Of a DNA stretch of 64,000 nt, positions 54,715-61,706 are shown piece after piece. The notes below the pieces were generated by a model that was given only the letters and a program-made list of their open reading frames with translations, made no database searches and was not told where the DNA came from. A program made the position numbers and the translations under genes. The first letter of the stretch is position 1. Every line of letters starts with the position of its first letter. The stretch is taken from contig JBAZMD010000002.1 in NCBI GenBank assembly GCA_041649955.1, forward strand, positions 50,332 to 114,331, in the 5' to 3' direction. The DNA is from JAQUPP01 sp041649955. GTDB taxonomy: Bacteria > Patescibacteriota > Patescibacteriia > UBA2591 > JAQUPP01.

Positions 54715-56121
54715 ATGACAAGCCATAAAATTGATTTAATCAAAAATTTTGAGAATAATCAAATTGTTTCTCAAGCTAAAATCCAACCTGAAAAAATCAG
54801 ACTGCATCGTCCGATTTTTAGAATACTGGCAGTACTGGCGGTAATTATTGCTTTATTTTCAACTAATACCATCATATCGCAAAACAGTTTAATGAGCGAT
54901 TTGGGACGGATTTCTTTTTGGAAAAACGCGGTCAATTTAATTATCAGCAGAGATCAGATACTTCAAGGAGAACTTTCAAACAGAGTCAATATTTTAATTT
55001 TGGGCATTGGCGGAGAAAATCATGACGGACCTTATTTGACCGATACCATGATTTTGGCCAGCTATAAGCCGTCAACAAAACAACTGGCTCTTTTATCCAT
55101 CCCTCGCGATTTATACGTGCCGATTCCCGGCAATGACTGGCAAAAAATAAATGCCGCCAATTCATTGGGAATGAAAAATGGCAACGGAGGCAAATTAGCT
55201 TCGCAAGTAGTGAGCAATGTGTTCAATATTCCCATTCATTATTGGGTAAGAGTTGATTTTAATATTTTTAAAAAAATCGTTGACGAATTGGGGGGCGTTG
55301 AAGTGAATGTTGATAAAACTTTCGTTGATTATCAATTTCCCGGCGCGGGATACAATTATCGGGTAATAAAATTTGAAAAAGGTTTGCAAACAATGGATGG
55401 CGACAGAGCATTAGTATTCGCCCGTTCAAGACACGGGTCAAACAATGAAGGTTCGGATTTCGCCCGTTCCAAACGGCAGCAAAAAATCATTTCCGCCATC
55501 AAGCAAAAAGTGGAAAAATTGAATTTACTGTCTCAGCCGGCAAAAATTTTGAGATTTTATAATCTTTTTAAAAATAATGTCAGTTCAAATCTAAGCTTTA
55601 ATGAAACCGTCAAATTGGCAAAATTGCTTTTAGCCGTGGAACAAAAAAATATTACCAGTCAAATAATTGAAATTGAACCAAAAGGACCGCTAAAGAACGA
55701 GATTGCTTCAAATGGCGCTTATATTTTAAAAACAAGAACCGGAGATTTTAAAGAATTGGCCGCAATGGCTAGAAATATTTTCAATCCGGAAACATTTGTT
55801 TCCAACACCCCTTCTGAAACACCAGAAATTATTGCCATTCCTAAAATTATCGTTTTAAACGGCACTACTATCAATAATCTGGCTAAAGAAATCGGAGACA
55901 CGCTTTTGTCCGATAGCTATGAAGTTGTTTTTACCGGCAATACGCCAACCCAAGATTGGGTAAAAACCGTTATTTTTCCAAAAAAATCAAATCAACCGGG
56001 GGCACTCAGCCAGCTTCAAGATAATTTAAATGCTGAAATTATTCAAGAAATACCGGCTAATTTAGAAACTCTTACCAGCAGTTATGATTATGACTTTTTA
56101 ATTGTTCTGGGGAATAAATAA
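54715..56121 (+). CDS. LytR-CpsA-Psr (LCP) family protein
   Basis: 468 residues. One N-terminal membrane helix (~36-57), LCP catalytic domain (~90-260) with ILILGIGGENHDGPYLTDTMILAS, LLSIPRDLYVPIPG (Arg/Asp of the active site), ALVFARSRHGSNNEGSDFARSKRQQKII, then a C-terminal LytR_C domain (~375-465, KIIVLNGTTINNLAKEIGD). LCP enzymes attach lipid-linked polymers to peptidoglycan, a fitting endpoint for the polysaccharide locus. The next gene starts 8 bp after the stop. Confidence 0.93.
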   Translation: MTSHKIDLIKNFENNQIVSQAKIQPEKIRLHRPIFRILAVLAVIIALFSTNTIISQNSLMSDLGRISFWKNAVNLIISRDQILQGELSNRVNILILGIGGENHDGPYLTDTMILASYKPSTKQLALLSIPRDLYVPIPGNDWQKINAANSLGMKNGNGGKLASQVVSNVFNIPIHYWVRVDFNIFKKIVDELGGVEVNVDKTFVDYQFPGAGYNYRVIKFEKGLQTMDGDRALVFARSRHGSNNEGSDFARSKRQQKIISAIKQKVEKLNLLSQPAKILRFYNLFKNNVSSNLSFNETVKLAKLLLAVEQKNITSQIIEIEPKGPLKNEIASNGAYILKTRTGDFKELAAMARNIFNPETFVSNTPSETPEIIAIPKIIVLNGTTINNLAKEIGDTLLSDSYEVVFTGNTPTQDWVKTVIFPKKSNQPGALSQLQDNLNAEIIQEIPANLETLTSSYDYDFLIVLGNK

Positions 56122-56128
56122 AAATATT

Positions 56129-57460
56129 ATGTATAAAGTTGCTTTAGTAGGCCAAGTCAATGTCGGCAAATCAAGTTTGTTTAATCGCCTGATTTCAAAA
56201 TCAAAGGCGCTTGTTTCGTCAATGCCCGGAACGACCAGGGACAGAAATTACGATATCTGTTCTTGGCAAACCAAAAAATTTATTCTCATTGACACCGGCG
56301 GTTTGATTAATGAAAAATCAGAACCGTCAAGTTTGGAGAGAGAAGTTGAAAAACAAGTTTCCATCGCAATCAAAGAAGCGGATCTCCTTCTTTTCGTTTT
56401 AGATGTTAATGAAAAAATTTCCCACTTTGAATTAAAACTCAGCCAAATAATAAAAAAATCAAAAAAACCGTTTTTCGTGGTTTTTAATAAAGCGGATTCT
56501 TTGAAAAAAAGAAATTTTCTTGACGAACTCAAATGGCAAAGATTGGGTACTAATCAAGCCTACCCTGTTTCGGCTGTTACCGGCATCGGAACCGGAGATT
56601 TACTGGATGAAATTATAAAAACACTTGAATCTTTCGGCAGCCAACCGGAAAAATTTGAAACATCCGCGCCGTCCAGCACAAAAGTGGCGATTTTCGGAAA
56701 ACCGAATGTCGGAAAATCAACCTTGATAAACAGATTGATCGGAGAAGAACGGGTAATTGTTTCCAATATCCCCCACACCACCCGCGAACCGCAAGATATT
56801 TTAATTTGCCATAATGAAAAATTCATCACTTTGGTTGACACAGCCGGCGTCCGCAGAAAAAGAAAAATTCAATCAGAGCTTGAACAAACTGGAGTTAAAA
56901 AATCAATTTTCGCCGCTCAAAAAGCCGATATTATTATTGATGTTTTTGATGTTAAAGAAACTATCAGCCATCAAGATAAATCTTTGTTAAATTTAGCCAC
57001 TGAAACAGGCAAGGGATTGATTTTGGTCATCAACAAATGCGATGAAATCTCCAATTTTGAAGCTAAATTTGACAAGTTTATCAGATATTACCAGCAAGTT
57101 TTCGCTCAGGCCAGCTTTGCGCCGATTGTCTTTATCTCGGCCAAAACGGGAAAAAACGTAAACATAATTTTCAATCTCATTGAGCAAGTGGAAAAAAATT
57201 CCAACCGCTTAATTGAAAAAGAAGAACTTTCGGAATTTTTCAAAAAAGTAATCAGCGATAAAAAATTTGATCAAAAAATTTGGAAAAAAATCAAAATCAG
57301 CCAAAACTTGGCAAAACCGCCGACCTTCAATTTAAAAGCTTCCCGCAACACGTTGAAAAGAAAATTAATCAATCCGGCTCAAATAAATATTTTGGAAAAA
57401 GAAATCAGAAAGCACTGGCAATTTAAAGGAACTCCAATCAGAATGAATTTAATCGCCTAA
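56129..57460 (+). CDS. der: Ribosome biogenesis GTPase Der (EngA)
   Basis: Two tandem GTPase domains: first P-loop GQVNVGKSSLFNRL with DTGG switch II, second GKPNVGKSTLINRL with DTAGVRRKRKI, each with its NKAD/NKCD specificity loop. A KH-like C-terminal domain ends in WQFKGTPIRMNLIA. Assists 50S subunit assembly. I start at ATG 56129 (MYKVALVGQVNVGKSS); a longer frame from 56102 would overlap the LCP gene and adds atypical residues. Confidence 0.96.
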   Translation: MYKVALVGQVNVGKSSLFNRLISKSKALVSSMPGTTRDRNYDICSWQTKKFILIDTGGLINEKSEPSSLEREVEKQVSIAIKEADLLLFVLDVNEKISHFELKLSQIIKKSKKPFFVVFNKADSLKKRNFLDELKWQRLGTNQAYPVSAVTGIGTGDLLDEIIKTLESFGSQPEKFETSAPSSTKVAIFGKPNVGKSTLINRLIGEERVIVSNIPHTTREPQDILICHNEKFITLVDTAGVRRKRKIQSELEQTGVKKSIFAAQKADIIIDVFDVKETISHQDKSLLNLATETGKGLILVINKCDEISNFEAKFDKFIRYYQQVFAQASFAPIVFISAKTGKNVNIIFNLIEQVEKNSNRLIEKEELSEFFKKVISDKKFDQKIWKKIKISQNLAKPPTFNLKASRNTLKRKLINPAQINILEKEIRKHWQFKGTPIRMNLIA

Positions 57461-57481
57461 ATAATTTTTAAATTTTAAAAT

Positions 57482-58036
57482 ATGATTTTTATCATCGGTC
57501 TGGGAAATCCCGGAGAACAATATAAAAATACCCGCCATAATATCGGGCGAAAAATAGTGATGAATTTTGCCGAGAATTTTAATTTTCCCGTCTTTAAATT
57601 AAATAAAAATTTCAAAGCTGAAATTTCAAAAAAAGACGAAGTTTGTTTGGTTATTCCAACCACTTTTATGAATGAATCCGGATTGGCGGTTAAAAAAATA
57701 GTTTCGGATTTCCAAAATCTGTGGGTTGTCCACGACGATATTGATTTGCCGTTGGGAAAAATTCGGATTTCCATAAATCGCTCATCTGCCGGCCATAACG
57801 GCGTTCAATCAATTATTGATAATTTGAAAACAAAAGATTTTGTCAGATTTAGAATCGGCATTAAACCTCAAGTAAATGATCCGACCGAAGCGTCGGAGAA
57901 AGCCATGGATTTGGTTTTAAAAAATTTCTCCGTTGGCGAAAAAAAACTTCTTAAACAAGCGGAAGAATCAGCCATCAAAGCAATCTCCGCGGCCATAGAA
58001 CAAGGAATAGAAAAAACCATGAGTTTATACAATTAA
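57482..58036 (+). CDS. pth: Peptidyl-tRNA hydrolase
   Basis: 184 residues. GLGNPGEQYKNTRHNIGRKI (catalytic His near residue 20), TTFMNESGLAVKK, VVHDDIDLPLGKIR and GHNGVQSIIDNLKTKDFVRFRIGI are all present. Frees tRNA from stalled peptidyl-tRNA. Residues ~136-142 (DPTEASE) are encoded by a GC-rich hairpin identical over 18 nt to one inside pgk, so a REP-like unit has been accepted in the coding sequence here too. Follows der by 21 bp. Confidence 0.95.
   Translation: MIFIIGLGNPGEQYKNTRHNIGRKIVMNFAENFNFPVFKLNKNFKAEISKKDEVCLVIPTTFMNESGLAVKKIVSDFQNLWVVHDDIDLPLGKIRISINRSSAGHNGVQSIIDNLKTKDFVRFRIGIKPQVNDPTEASEKAMDLVLKNFSVGEKKLLKQAEESAIKAISAAIEQGIEKTMSLYN
57891..57908. repeat. REP-like hairpin inside pth
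   Basis: CCGACCGAAGCGTCGGAG is the exact reverse complement of 2441-2458 in pgk. It forms a 5-bp GC stem with a 6-nt loop. Confidence 0.7.
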
Positions 58037-58050
58037 TTTTTGTAAGTAAA

Positions 58051-58085
58051 AAGGGGTCTAACTATTATCTTAGTTAGAGCCCCTT
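58051..58085. terminator. Bidirectional terminator between pth and the lipoprotein gene
   Basis: Stem AAGGGG-CTAACT/AGTTAG-CCCCTT with a bulge near the middle. Followed by ATTTTTATT on the plus strand and TTTTTACTT on the minus strand, between convergent genes. Confidence 0.85.
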
Positions 58086-58089
58086 ATTT

Positions 58090-58500
58090 TTATTCCAATG
58101 TAAATCTTACAATCCTCGTTACTTCTTCGCATACAATGGTAGCACGAATTTCATCCCCTCGCTGAAACTCTGTATTAATTATTTTTGACGAATTACCACC
58201 CACTCTCTCATGGAAAACATCCAACCATTTATAATCACTGGTTGGCCTTTCTCCCTTTGAATCTGATTCGCTTTTATTATGGTTGTCTATTTTAACTTTG
58301 GAAACATTCCCTTCATCTGCATAATAAAAGGTAAGTTCTGTGTTAACATCTTCAAAATCTACCGTGTATGAGTTAGAAGTAACCGTCACTTGCGTCGGAG
58401 TCTTAGTACAGCCTGTTAAAGAAAATGCTAACAGGATAACTAAACCTAATACAATCTTTATGATGACTGCATTCATCCGGATTGTTAAAATTTTATTCAT
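58090..58500 (-). CDS. Small predicted lipoprotein, unknown function
   Basis: 136 residues. N-terminal signal with lipobox LAFSLTGC (Cys ~31), mature part of ~105 residues rich in beta strands (VTVTSNSYTVDFEDVNTELTFYYAD). No known domain seen. The ATG follows a strong Shine-Dalgarno (GAGGGGGAG), unusual for this window. It lies downstream of the tRNA-like sequence and structured RNA, probably on the same transcript from the promoter at 58811-58839, and ends at a bidirectional terminator. Confidence 0.75.
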   Translation of the reverse strand: MNKILTIRMNAVIIKIVLGLVILLAFSLTGCTKTPTQVTVTSNSYTVDFEDVNTELTFYYADEGNVSKVKIDNHNKSESDSKGERPTSDYKWLDVFHERVGGNSSKIINTEFQRGDEIRATIVCEEVTRIVRFTLE

Positions 58501-58566
58501 CTTCTCCCCCTCTTTTTTGTTTTAACTACTTTTTTTGTTTTTAATTTTGAACGAACTTCGTACAAA

Positions 58567-58646
58567 TACCCGCCATTGGATTTGAACCAATGAACCTCCC
58601 TCCTCATATACGGGCAGGGTGCTCTTCCGGACTGAGCTAGGCGGGC
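58567..58646 (-). tRNA. tRNA-like sequence with an irregular anticodon arm
   Basis: Read on the minus strand: 7-bp acceptor stem GCCCGCC/GGCGGGT, TA, D-arm GCTC...GAGC with a 9-nt loop, T-arm ATTGG-TTCAAAT-CCAAT, and an A discriminator. CCA is not encoded. The region between D and T arms is 6 nt longer than a standard tRNA, and no 5-bp anticodon stem with U33 can be formed, so I cannot assign an anticodon. It may be a degenerate tRNA, a tRNA with a small insertion, or a tRNA mimic. Confidence 0.55.
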
Positions 58647-58669
58647 AATTTTTTTTCAATTAAATCCTC

Positions 58670-58785
58670 CACTTTTATGTCTATCAGCCCAAGGCCTACG
58701 CTTGACAAACAAGATCAACCTTGAATTGCGACTACTTCCCAGTTAGGAGGGATGACTGGTTTTGTCGCTGATAGACAGAAAAGTG
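58670..58785 (-). ncRNA. Candidate structured RNA, three-way junction
   Basis: The closing stem is 19 bp with one mismatch (58767-58785 with 58670-58688). Inside are two hairpins: P2 (GCGAC/GTCGC and CCAGT/ACTGG, loop CATCCCTCCTA) and P3 (CAAGG/CCTTG and TTGA/TCAA). The region is preceded by a strong minus-strand promoter about 20 nt upstream and followed by the tRNA-like sequence. The P2 loop contains UCCCUCCU, complementary to AGGAGGGA in the tRNA-like anticodon region and partly to the lipoprotein gene's Shine-Dalgarno. No known family recognised. Confidence 0.5.
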
Positions 58786-58810
58786 AAGAATTTATTTTAT
58801 TTTCTATATA

Positions 58811-58839
58811 AATATTAGCATATTTTTTGCTTTTTGTCA
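58811..58839 (-). promoter_or_regulatory. Promoter of the structured RNA / tRNA-like / lipoprotein unit
   Basis: Minus-strand TTGACA, 17 nt and TAATAT with extended ATGC. Predicted start near 58804. Confidence 0.75.
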
Positions 58840-58844
58840 AGAGT

Positions 58845-58881
58845 AAAAAAGAGGATATACTTTTTTAGTATATCCTCTTTT
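58845..58881. terminator. Terminator of the cupredoxin gene
   Basis: Perfect 16-bp stem (AAAAAGAGGATATACT with its complement) around a 5-nt T loop; U-runs on both strands. A similar hairpin is at 61652-61686. Confidence 0.85.
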
Positions 58882-58899
58882 TAGTTCAAATTTTACGAT

Positions 58900-58944
58900 T
58901 TTGTCTGCGTCGGTCCGCGTCTCTTCTGTGTTAGTCTGTGTCTT
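58900..58944 (-). repeat. Dispersed repeat family A, intergenic copy
   Basis: Minus strand CACAGACTAACACAGAAGAG followed by ACGCGGACCGACGCAGAC, aligned to the copies in pgk and the O-antigen ligases. It starts right at the stop of the cupredoxin gene. Confidence 0.7.
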
Positions 58945-59459
58945 TACTTGACATGCATCACGCCTTTCTCGCCTCTTTGAGAATGACCGGGAACATCGCA
59001 GGAAAAAGAATAATCTCCTTTGGCCGGCACTTTAAAAGTAATAGCTCTGGTTTCATATTCGGCTATACCGATTGCTATTGCGGATAGACTAGCATCATCA
59101 AATTTAAAAATGTGAGTTTTCTCATCACCGGCAGTAACGGCTAAAGTAACAACTTGTCCGGCTTTGACGGAAAATTCATTCGGTGTAAAACCGCTGGCTG
59201 ACACGGTTAATTTAATTAGTTCAGTCGGAACTTCTTCTTTGGTTAAAGATCCAGATTGATTAGGCACTACTTGCTTGGATCCTTCTACCGGAGCAACAGG
59301 AGTTTCAGCAGGAGTAGAAGTAATTCCTTCGGGCAGAACTGTTTCTCCTGGCACAATTGTTTTAATGATATTTTGTTTAGGCATATTCTTTAAAAGAATA
59401 ATACCAACCACTACAATGACTACGATAATGACGATTGTCAAAATTGTTTTTTTGTTCAT
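58944..59459 (-). CDS. Membrane-anchored cupredoxin
   Basis: 171 residues. N-terminal membrane helix (~5-24), a Pro/Glu/Val-rich spacer (~28-75), then a plastocyanin-type domain. The blue-copper ligands are visible in THIFKFD (His), SFSCDVPGHSQ (Cys and His) and GVMHVK (Met). The closest layout is the cupredoxin_1/EfeO-like type. Likely a periplasmic or surface electron carrier or copper-binding protein. No redox partner is visible nearby. The TAA stop abuts a family A repeat and is followed by a strong terminator. Confidence 0.88.
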   Translation of the reverse strand: MNKKTILTIVIIVVIVVVGIILLKNMPKQNIIKTIVPGETVLPEGITSTPAETPVAPVEGSKQVVPNQSGSLTKEEVPTELIKLTVSASGFTPNEFSVKAGQVVTLAVTAGDEKTHIFKFDDASLSAIAIGIAEYETRAITFKVPAKGDYSFSCDVPGHSQRGEKGVMHVK

Positions 59460-59502
59460 AAATAAATTATAAATTACAGATTAACGTATTAATAAATTTC
59501 GC

Positions 59503-60183
59503 CTACTCTAGCGTGAGCTTCCCTAAAATTTTTCGATTTTCTTCAATATTTTTAATTTCTTCTTCTCCTTTTTTAAAATCTTCCATAAGTAATTCTTTGT
59601 CGATCCATTTGGTATTTCGCTTGCCAAGATAATCTGCATAGCTTGAATAAGGATAATTCTCTACCTTTTCAATAGCGTCTTTATCGTTTTTAAATAATTC
59701 AACCGGATTATAATGAATATAATAAGACAGATGAAAAAAATATGATTCGCTGTCAATCAAAACAGCTTTATAACGTCCTTGGAATAGAGGACCCGTTCGG
59801 TCATATTTATCATTAAAATATTTAACATAAGCATTGGTTAGTCGTCTCATAAATTCTACAATCGCCCTTTCGGTTGATTGTTTCATTATGAGATGAAAAT
59901 GGTTTGGCATTAAACAATAAGATAGGAGTTTTATTTTCTTATGGAGGTCGGACCTCCATCGAGAATCAGGTTTCAAAATTTTTTGAGGTTCTTCGTTTAA
60001 ATTCCGAAGGTCGGACCTTCGGAGCTCTATCGTCGACGCCGGGGTGAGATAACTTTTCAGATAATATAAAAATATTTTATAATCCTGTTCGTCAAGAAAA
60101 ATAATGCGTTTTTCTACGCCGCGATTATAAATGTGATAAATTCCATCTTTGATATAAATTTTTATTGTATTTCGTGAAGGCAT
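59503..60183 (-). CDS. REP-associated tyrosine transposase (Y1_Tnp/RAYT)
   Basis: About 226 residues of the IS200/REP transposase superfamily. The HUH motif is in CLMPNHFHLIMKQ, the helix with the catalytic Tyr is TNAYVKYFNDKYDRTGPLFQGRYKA, then YFFHLSYYIHYNPV. I start at ATG 60183 (MPSRNTIKIYIKDGIYHIYNRG), typical for the family; an in-frame extension upstream to 60264 is made of two REP palindromes read as WRSDL. Two further palindromes lie inside the gene (residues ~54-60 and 75-80) in a loop before the HUH motif. The transposase probably acts on these repeats as single-stranded hairpins. Confidence 0.9.
   Translation of the reverse strand: MPSRNTIKIYIKDGIYHIYNRGVEKRIIFLDEQDYKIFLYYLKSYLTPASTIELRRSDLRNLNEEPQKILKPDSRWRSDLHKKIKLLSYCLMPNHFHLIMKQSTERAIVEFMRRLTNAYVKYFNDKYDRTGPLFQGRYKAVLIDSESYFFHLSYYIHYNPVELFKNDKDAIEKVENYPYSSYADYLGKRNTKWIDKELLMEDFKKGEEEIKNIEENRKILGKLTLE
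59942..59958. repeat. REP palindrome inside the transposase gene (copy 1)
   Basis: TGGAGGTCGGACCTCCA, translated as RWRSDL. Same core as copies 3-5. Confidence 0.9.
60004..60022. repeat. REP palindrome inside the transposase gene (copy 2)
   Basis: CCGAAGGTCGGACCTTCGG: relative to the other copies, both arms changed together (GGAGG to GAAGG, CCTCC to CCTTC), a compensatory change that keeps the hairpin. Followed by GGAGCTCTA as in copy 5. Confidence 0.9.
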
Positions 60184-60202
60184 AAATTTTGGACAGATTA
60201 AA

Positions 60203-60222
60203 CTCCGGAGGTCGGACCTCCA
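60203..60222. repeat. REP palindrome upstream of the transposase start (copy 3)
   Basis: CTCCGGAGGTCGGACCTCCA, about 20 nt 5' of the chosen ATG. Confidence 0.9.
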
Positions 60223-60232
60223 GAACCTTGCT

Positions 60233-60249
60233 TGGAGGTCGGACCTCCA
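60233..60249. repeat. REP palindrome upstream of the transposase start (copy 4)
   Basis: TGGAGGTCGGACCTCCA, 11 nt beyond copy 3. Confidence 0.9.
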
Positions 60250-60301
60250 ACTTATATTAAACAAATCAACCTTGTTGTCAATTGATATTATCCACTCTTG
60301 T

Positions 60302-60326
60302 GCTCCGGAGGTCGGACCTCCGGAGC
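60302..60326. repeat. Longest REP palindrome (copy 5)
   Basis: 25-nt palindrome, half-site GCTCCGGAGGTC around one central G, followed by TCTA. It sits between the transposase and the terminator of the neighbouring gene and may mark the original element boundary. Confidence 0.9.
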
Positions 60327-60345
60327 TCTACTTTTAAGGGTAAAA

Positions 60346-60370
60346 AAATAGGGCAGGTTTTCACCTGCCC
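60346..60370 (-). terminator. Terminator of the T9SS-tail-like gene
   Basis: 8-bp stem GGGCAGGT/ACCTGCCC with a TTTC loop; the minus strand continues TATTTTTTTA. Confidence 0.85.
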
Positions 60371-60391
60371 TTTGAACTTGATGAGAGATTA

Positions 60392-61270
60392 TTATCTCAT
60401 CAAAACAATTTTTTTCATTGTCGTAGTTTTTTCTGTTTTAACTCTCAGAAAATAAGCTCCTGTCGGCAATTTTCGTCCCATCGCGTCGCAACCATTCCAA
60501 AATGGTTCAGTCAGGGTTTTTACCACTCTTCCGGTCAAATCAACAACGTCCATTTGAGCATTATTCGGCGCATTATTAATTTGAACGAAAGAAATGAATG
60601 GATTTGGGAAAACCGAAACCTCCATTAAATCTCTACTAACCTTGGCTGCTTCTTCGGTGGCAATCCAACCCTCACCGCAGGAATCGAATAAAACAGTCGT
60701 ATCGTCTGTTTTATATCTCAAATTATCGAAATCTATCAAATATTTCCACCTTGCATCAGAAATAGACAATTTAATAAATGCAAACAAGGTATCCAATGTC
60801 ATGGCAGGTTTCCCACTCTCATCCCACAATCCAAAATCTCTTGTTTGAGAAGGTTGAAGGTTTAAAGGGTTCCAAAATGGATGAGTATTATAAATAATAC
60901 CATTTGAAAGCATTACCCATCCCACCTCAACAGTGTCGGTAAAAGGCGGAAATCCCGCGAATCCTAACATTTCTCCAATAATATGGAGTGACTCTTGAAT
61001 TGATAGATTATAAACCTTCCTAAAAACTGCAAAACCATCTCCCGATTTACCGTCGGAAGCAATGATTTCTATACTTTTTCGGCTAGTGAAACTGTTCACT
61101 ACCTCTATATACCCCGTATCCAAATCAACATCCTTAAGAAGAGAGTCCATGGATTTAGGCGCGTTAGTTTTAGTTACCAGAGTCCACCCTTCGACTGATT
61201 GCGAGAAAGACCTTCCAGATAATAAAACCGACAAAGCTATAACTACTACAAAAAAGTTTTTAAAGAACAT
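60392..61270 (-). CDS. Secreted protein with a T9SS-type C-terminal sorting-like domain
   Basis: 292 residues. Signal peptide (~1-24, FFVVVIALSVLLSGRSFS), an unassigned globular region (~25-215), then ~75 C-terminal residues like the type IX secretion type A tail or a FlgD-like Ig domain: EVSVFPNPFISFVQI, VVDLTGRVVKTL, LPTGAYFLRVKTEKTTTMKKIVLMR. Such tails are typical of Bacteroidota and unusual for CPR. Strong Shine-Dalgarno (GGAGGGAAC), own promoter and own terminator, as for the other single-gene units here. Could be a recent transfer. Confidence 0.8.
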   Translation of the reverse strand: MFFKNFFVVVIALSVLLSGRSFSQSVEGWTLVTKTNAPKSMDSLLKDVDLDTGYIEVVNSFTSRKSIEIIASDGKSGDGFAVFRKVYNLSIQESLHIIGEMLGFAGFPPFTDTVEVGWVMLSNGIIYNTHPFWNPLNLQPSQTRDFGLWDESGKPAMTLDTLFAFIKLSISDARWKYLIDFDNLRYKTDDTTVLFDSCGEGWIATEEAAKVSRDLMEVSVFPNPFISFVQINNAPNNAQMDVVDLTGRVVKTLTEPFWNGCDAMGRKLPTGAYFLRVKTEKTTTMKKIVLMR

Positions 61271-61346
61271 TGTTCCCTCCTTCGCCTGCTGATATAAGCA
61301 GACCTTTTTTTAAGCTAAACATTATGATTAGCTACTTTACTCTTAT

Positions 61347-61375
61347 ATTAAAGCATATTTTAGTGAAAATGTCAA
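61347..61375 (-). promoter_or_regulatory. Promoter of the T9SS-tail-like gene
   Basis: Minus-strand TTGACA, 17-nt spacer and TTTAAT with ATGC before it. The -35 abuts the MITE-like inverted repeat. Confidence 0.7.
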
Positions 61376-61522
61376 GCCCCGTAGAAGAACTTTGACCTCT
61401 CTTTTAATTGCGATGAGTAAATAAGTAAAAGTATAATAAAGTAATATAAATTTTAACCCGAGAATAATATAAATCTAATCGAGAGGAAGCAATTGTCAAA
61501 GTTGCTCTACGGGGTCAAGCCC
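61371..61522. mobile_element. MITE-like inverted-repeat element
   Basis: Terminal inverted repeats 61377-61396 (CCCCGTAGAAGAACTTTGAC) and 61495-61514 match at 18 of 20 positions. A direct repeat GTCAAGCCC at 61371-61379 and 61514-61522 flanks them, partly overlapping the ends, as expected for a 7-9 bp target duplication. The ~100-bp interior is AT-rich and holds no gene. Confidence 0.6.
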
Positions 61523-61648
61523 GTTATTAGCTTGTAGCTTATTAGCTTTTTAGCTTCTTAGGCTTTAAAAAATCTCGCCAAAGGCGGATAAGTTAATAAG
61601 TAAATAAGCTAACTAAGTTGATAAGCAGATAAGTGAATAAGTAATAAA
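61523..61648. repeat. Family B AAGTT/AAGCT repeat block, intergenic
   Basis: About 125 bp of degenerate TTAGCTTGTAGC and AATAAGTAAATAAGCT-type units with a period near 8. The rest of the 436-bp gap (61271-61706) holds the promoter, MITE-like element and terminator described separately; no gene seen. Confidence 0.65.
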
Positions 61649-61651
61649 AAA

Positions 61652-61686
61652 AATAGAGGACATACTTTTTCAGTACATCCTCTATT
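61652..61686 (-). terminator. Terminator of the S74 protein gene
   Basis: 9-bp stem AATAGAGGA/TCCTCTATT extended by partial pairing; the minus strand continues in a run of eight T. It resembles the hairpin at 58845-58881. Confidence 0.85.
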
Positions 61687-61706
61687 TTAATTAAATTATT
61701 AACGAA

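Noticed and set aside
58567..58646. Ordinary tRNA-Met or tRNA-Ile(CAT)
   Set aside because: A CAT-containing loop appears only on the opposite strand, while the T-loop and D-arm fix the gene to the minus strand; no proper anticodon stem can be drawn.
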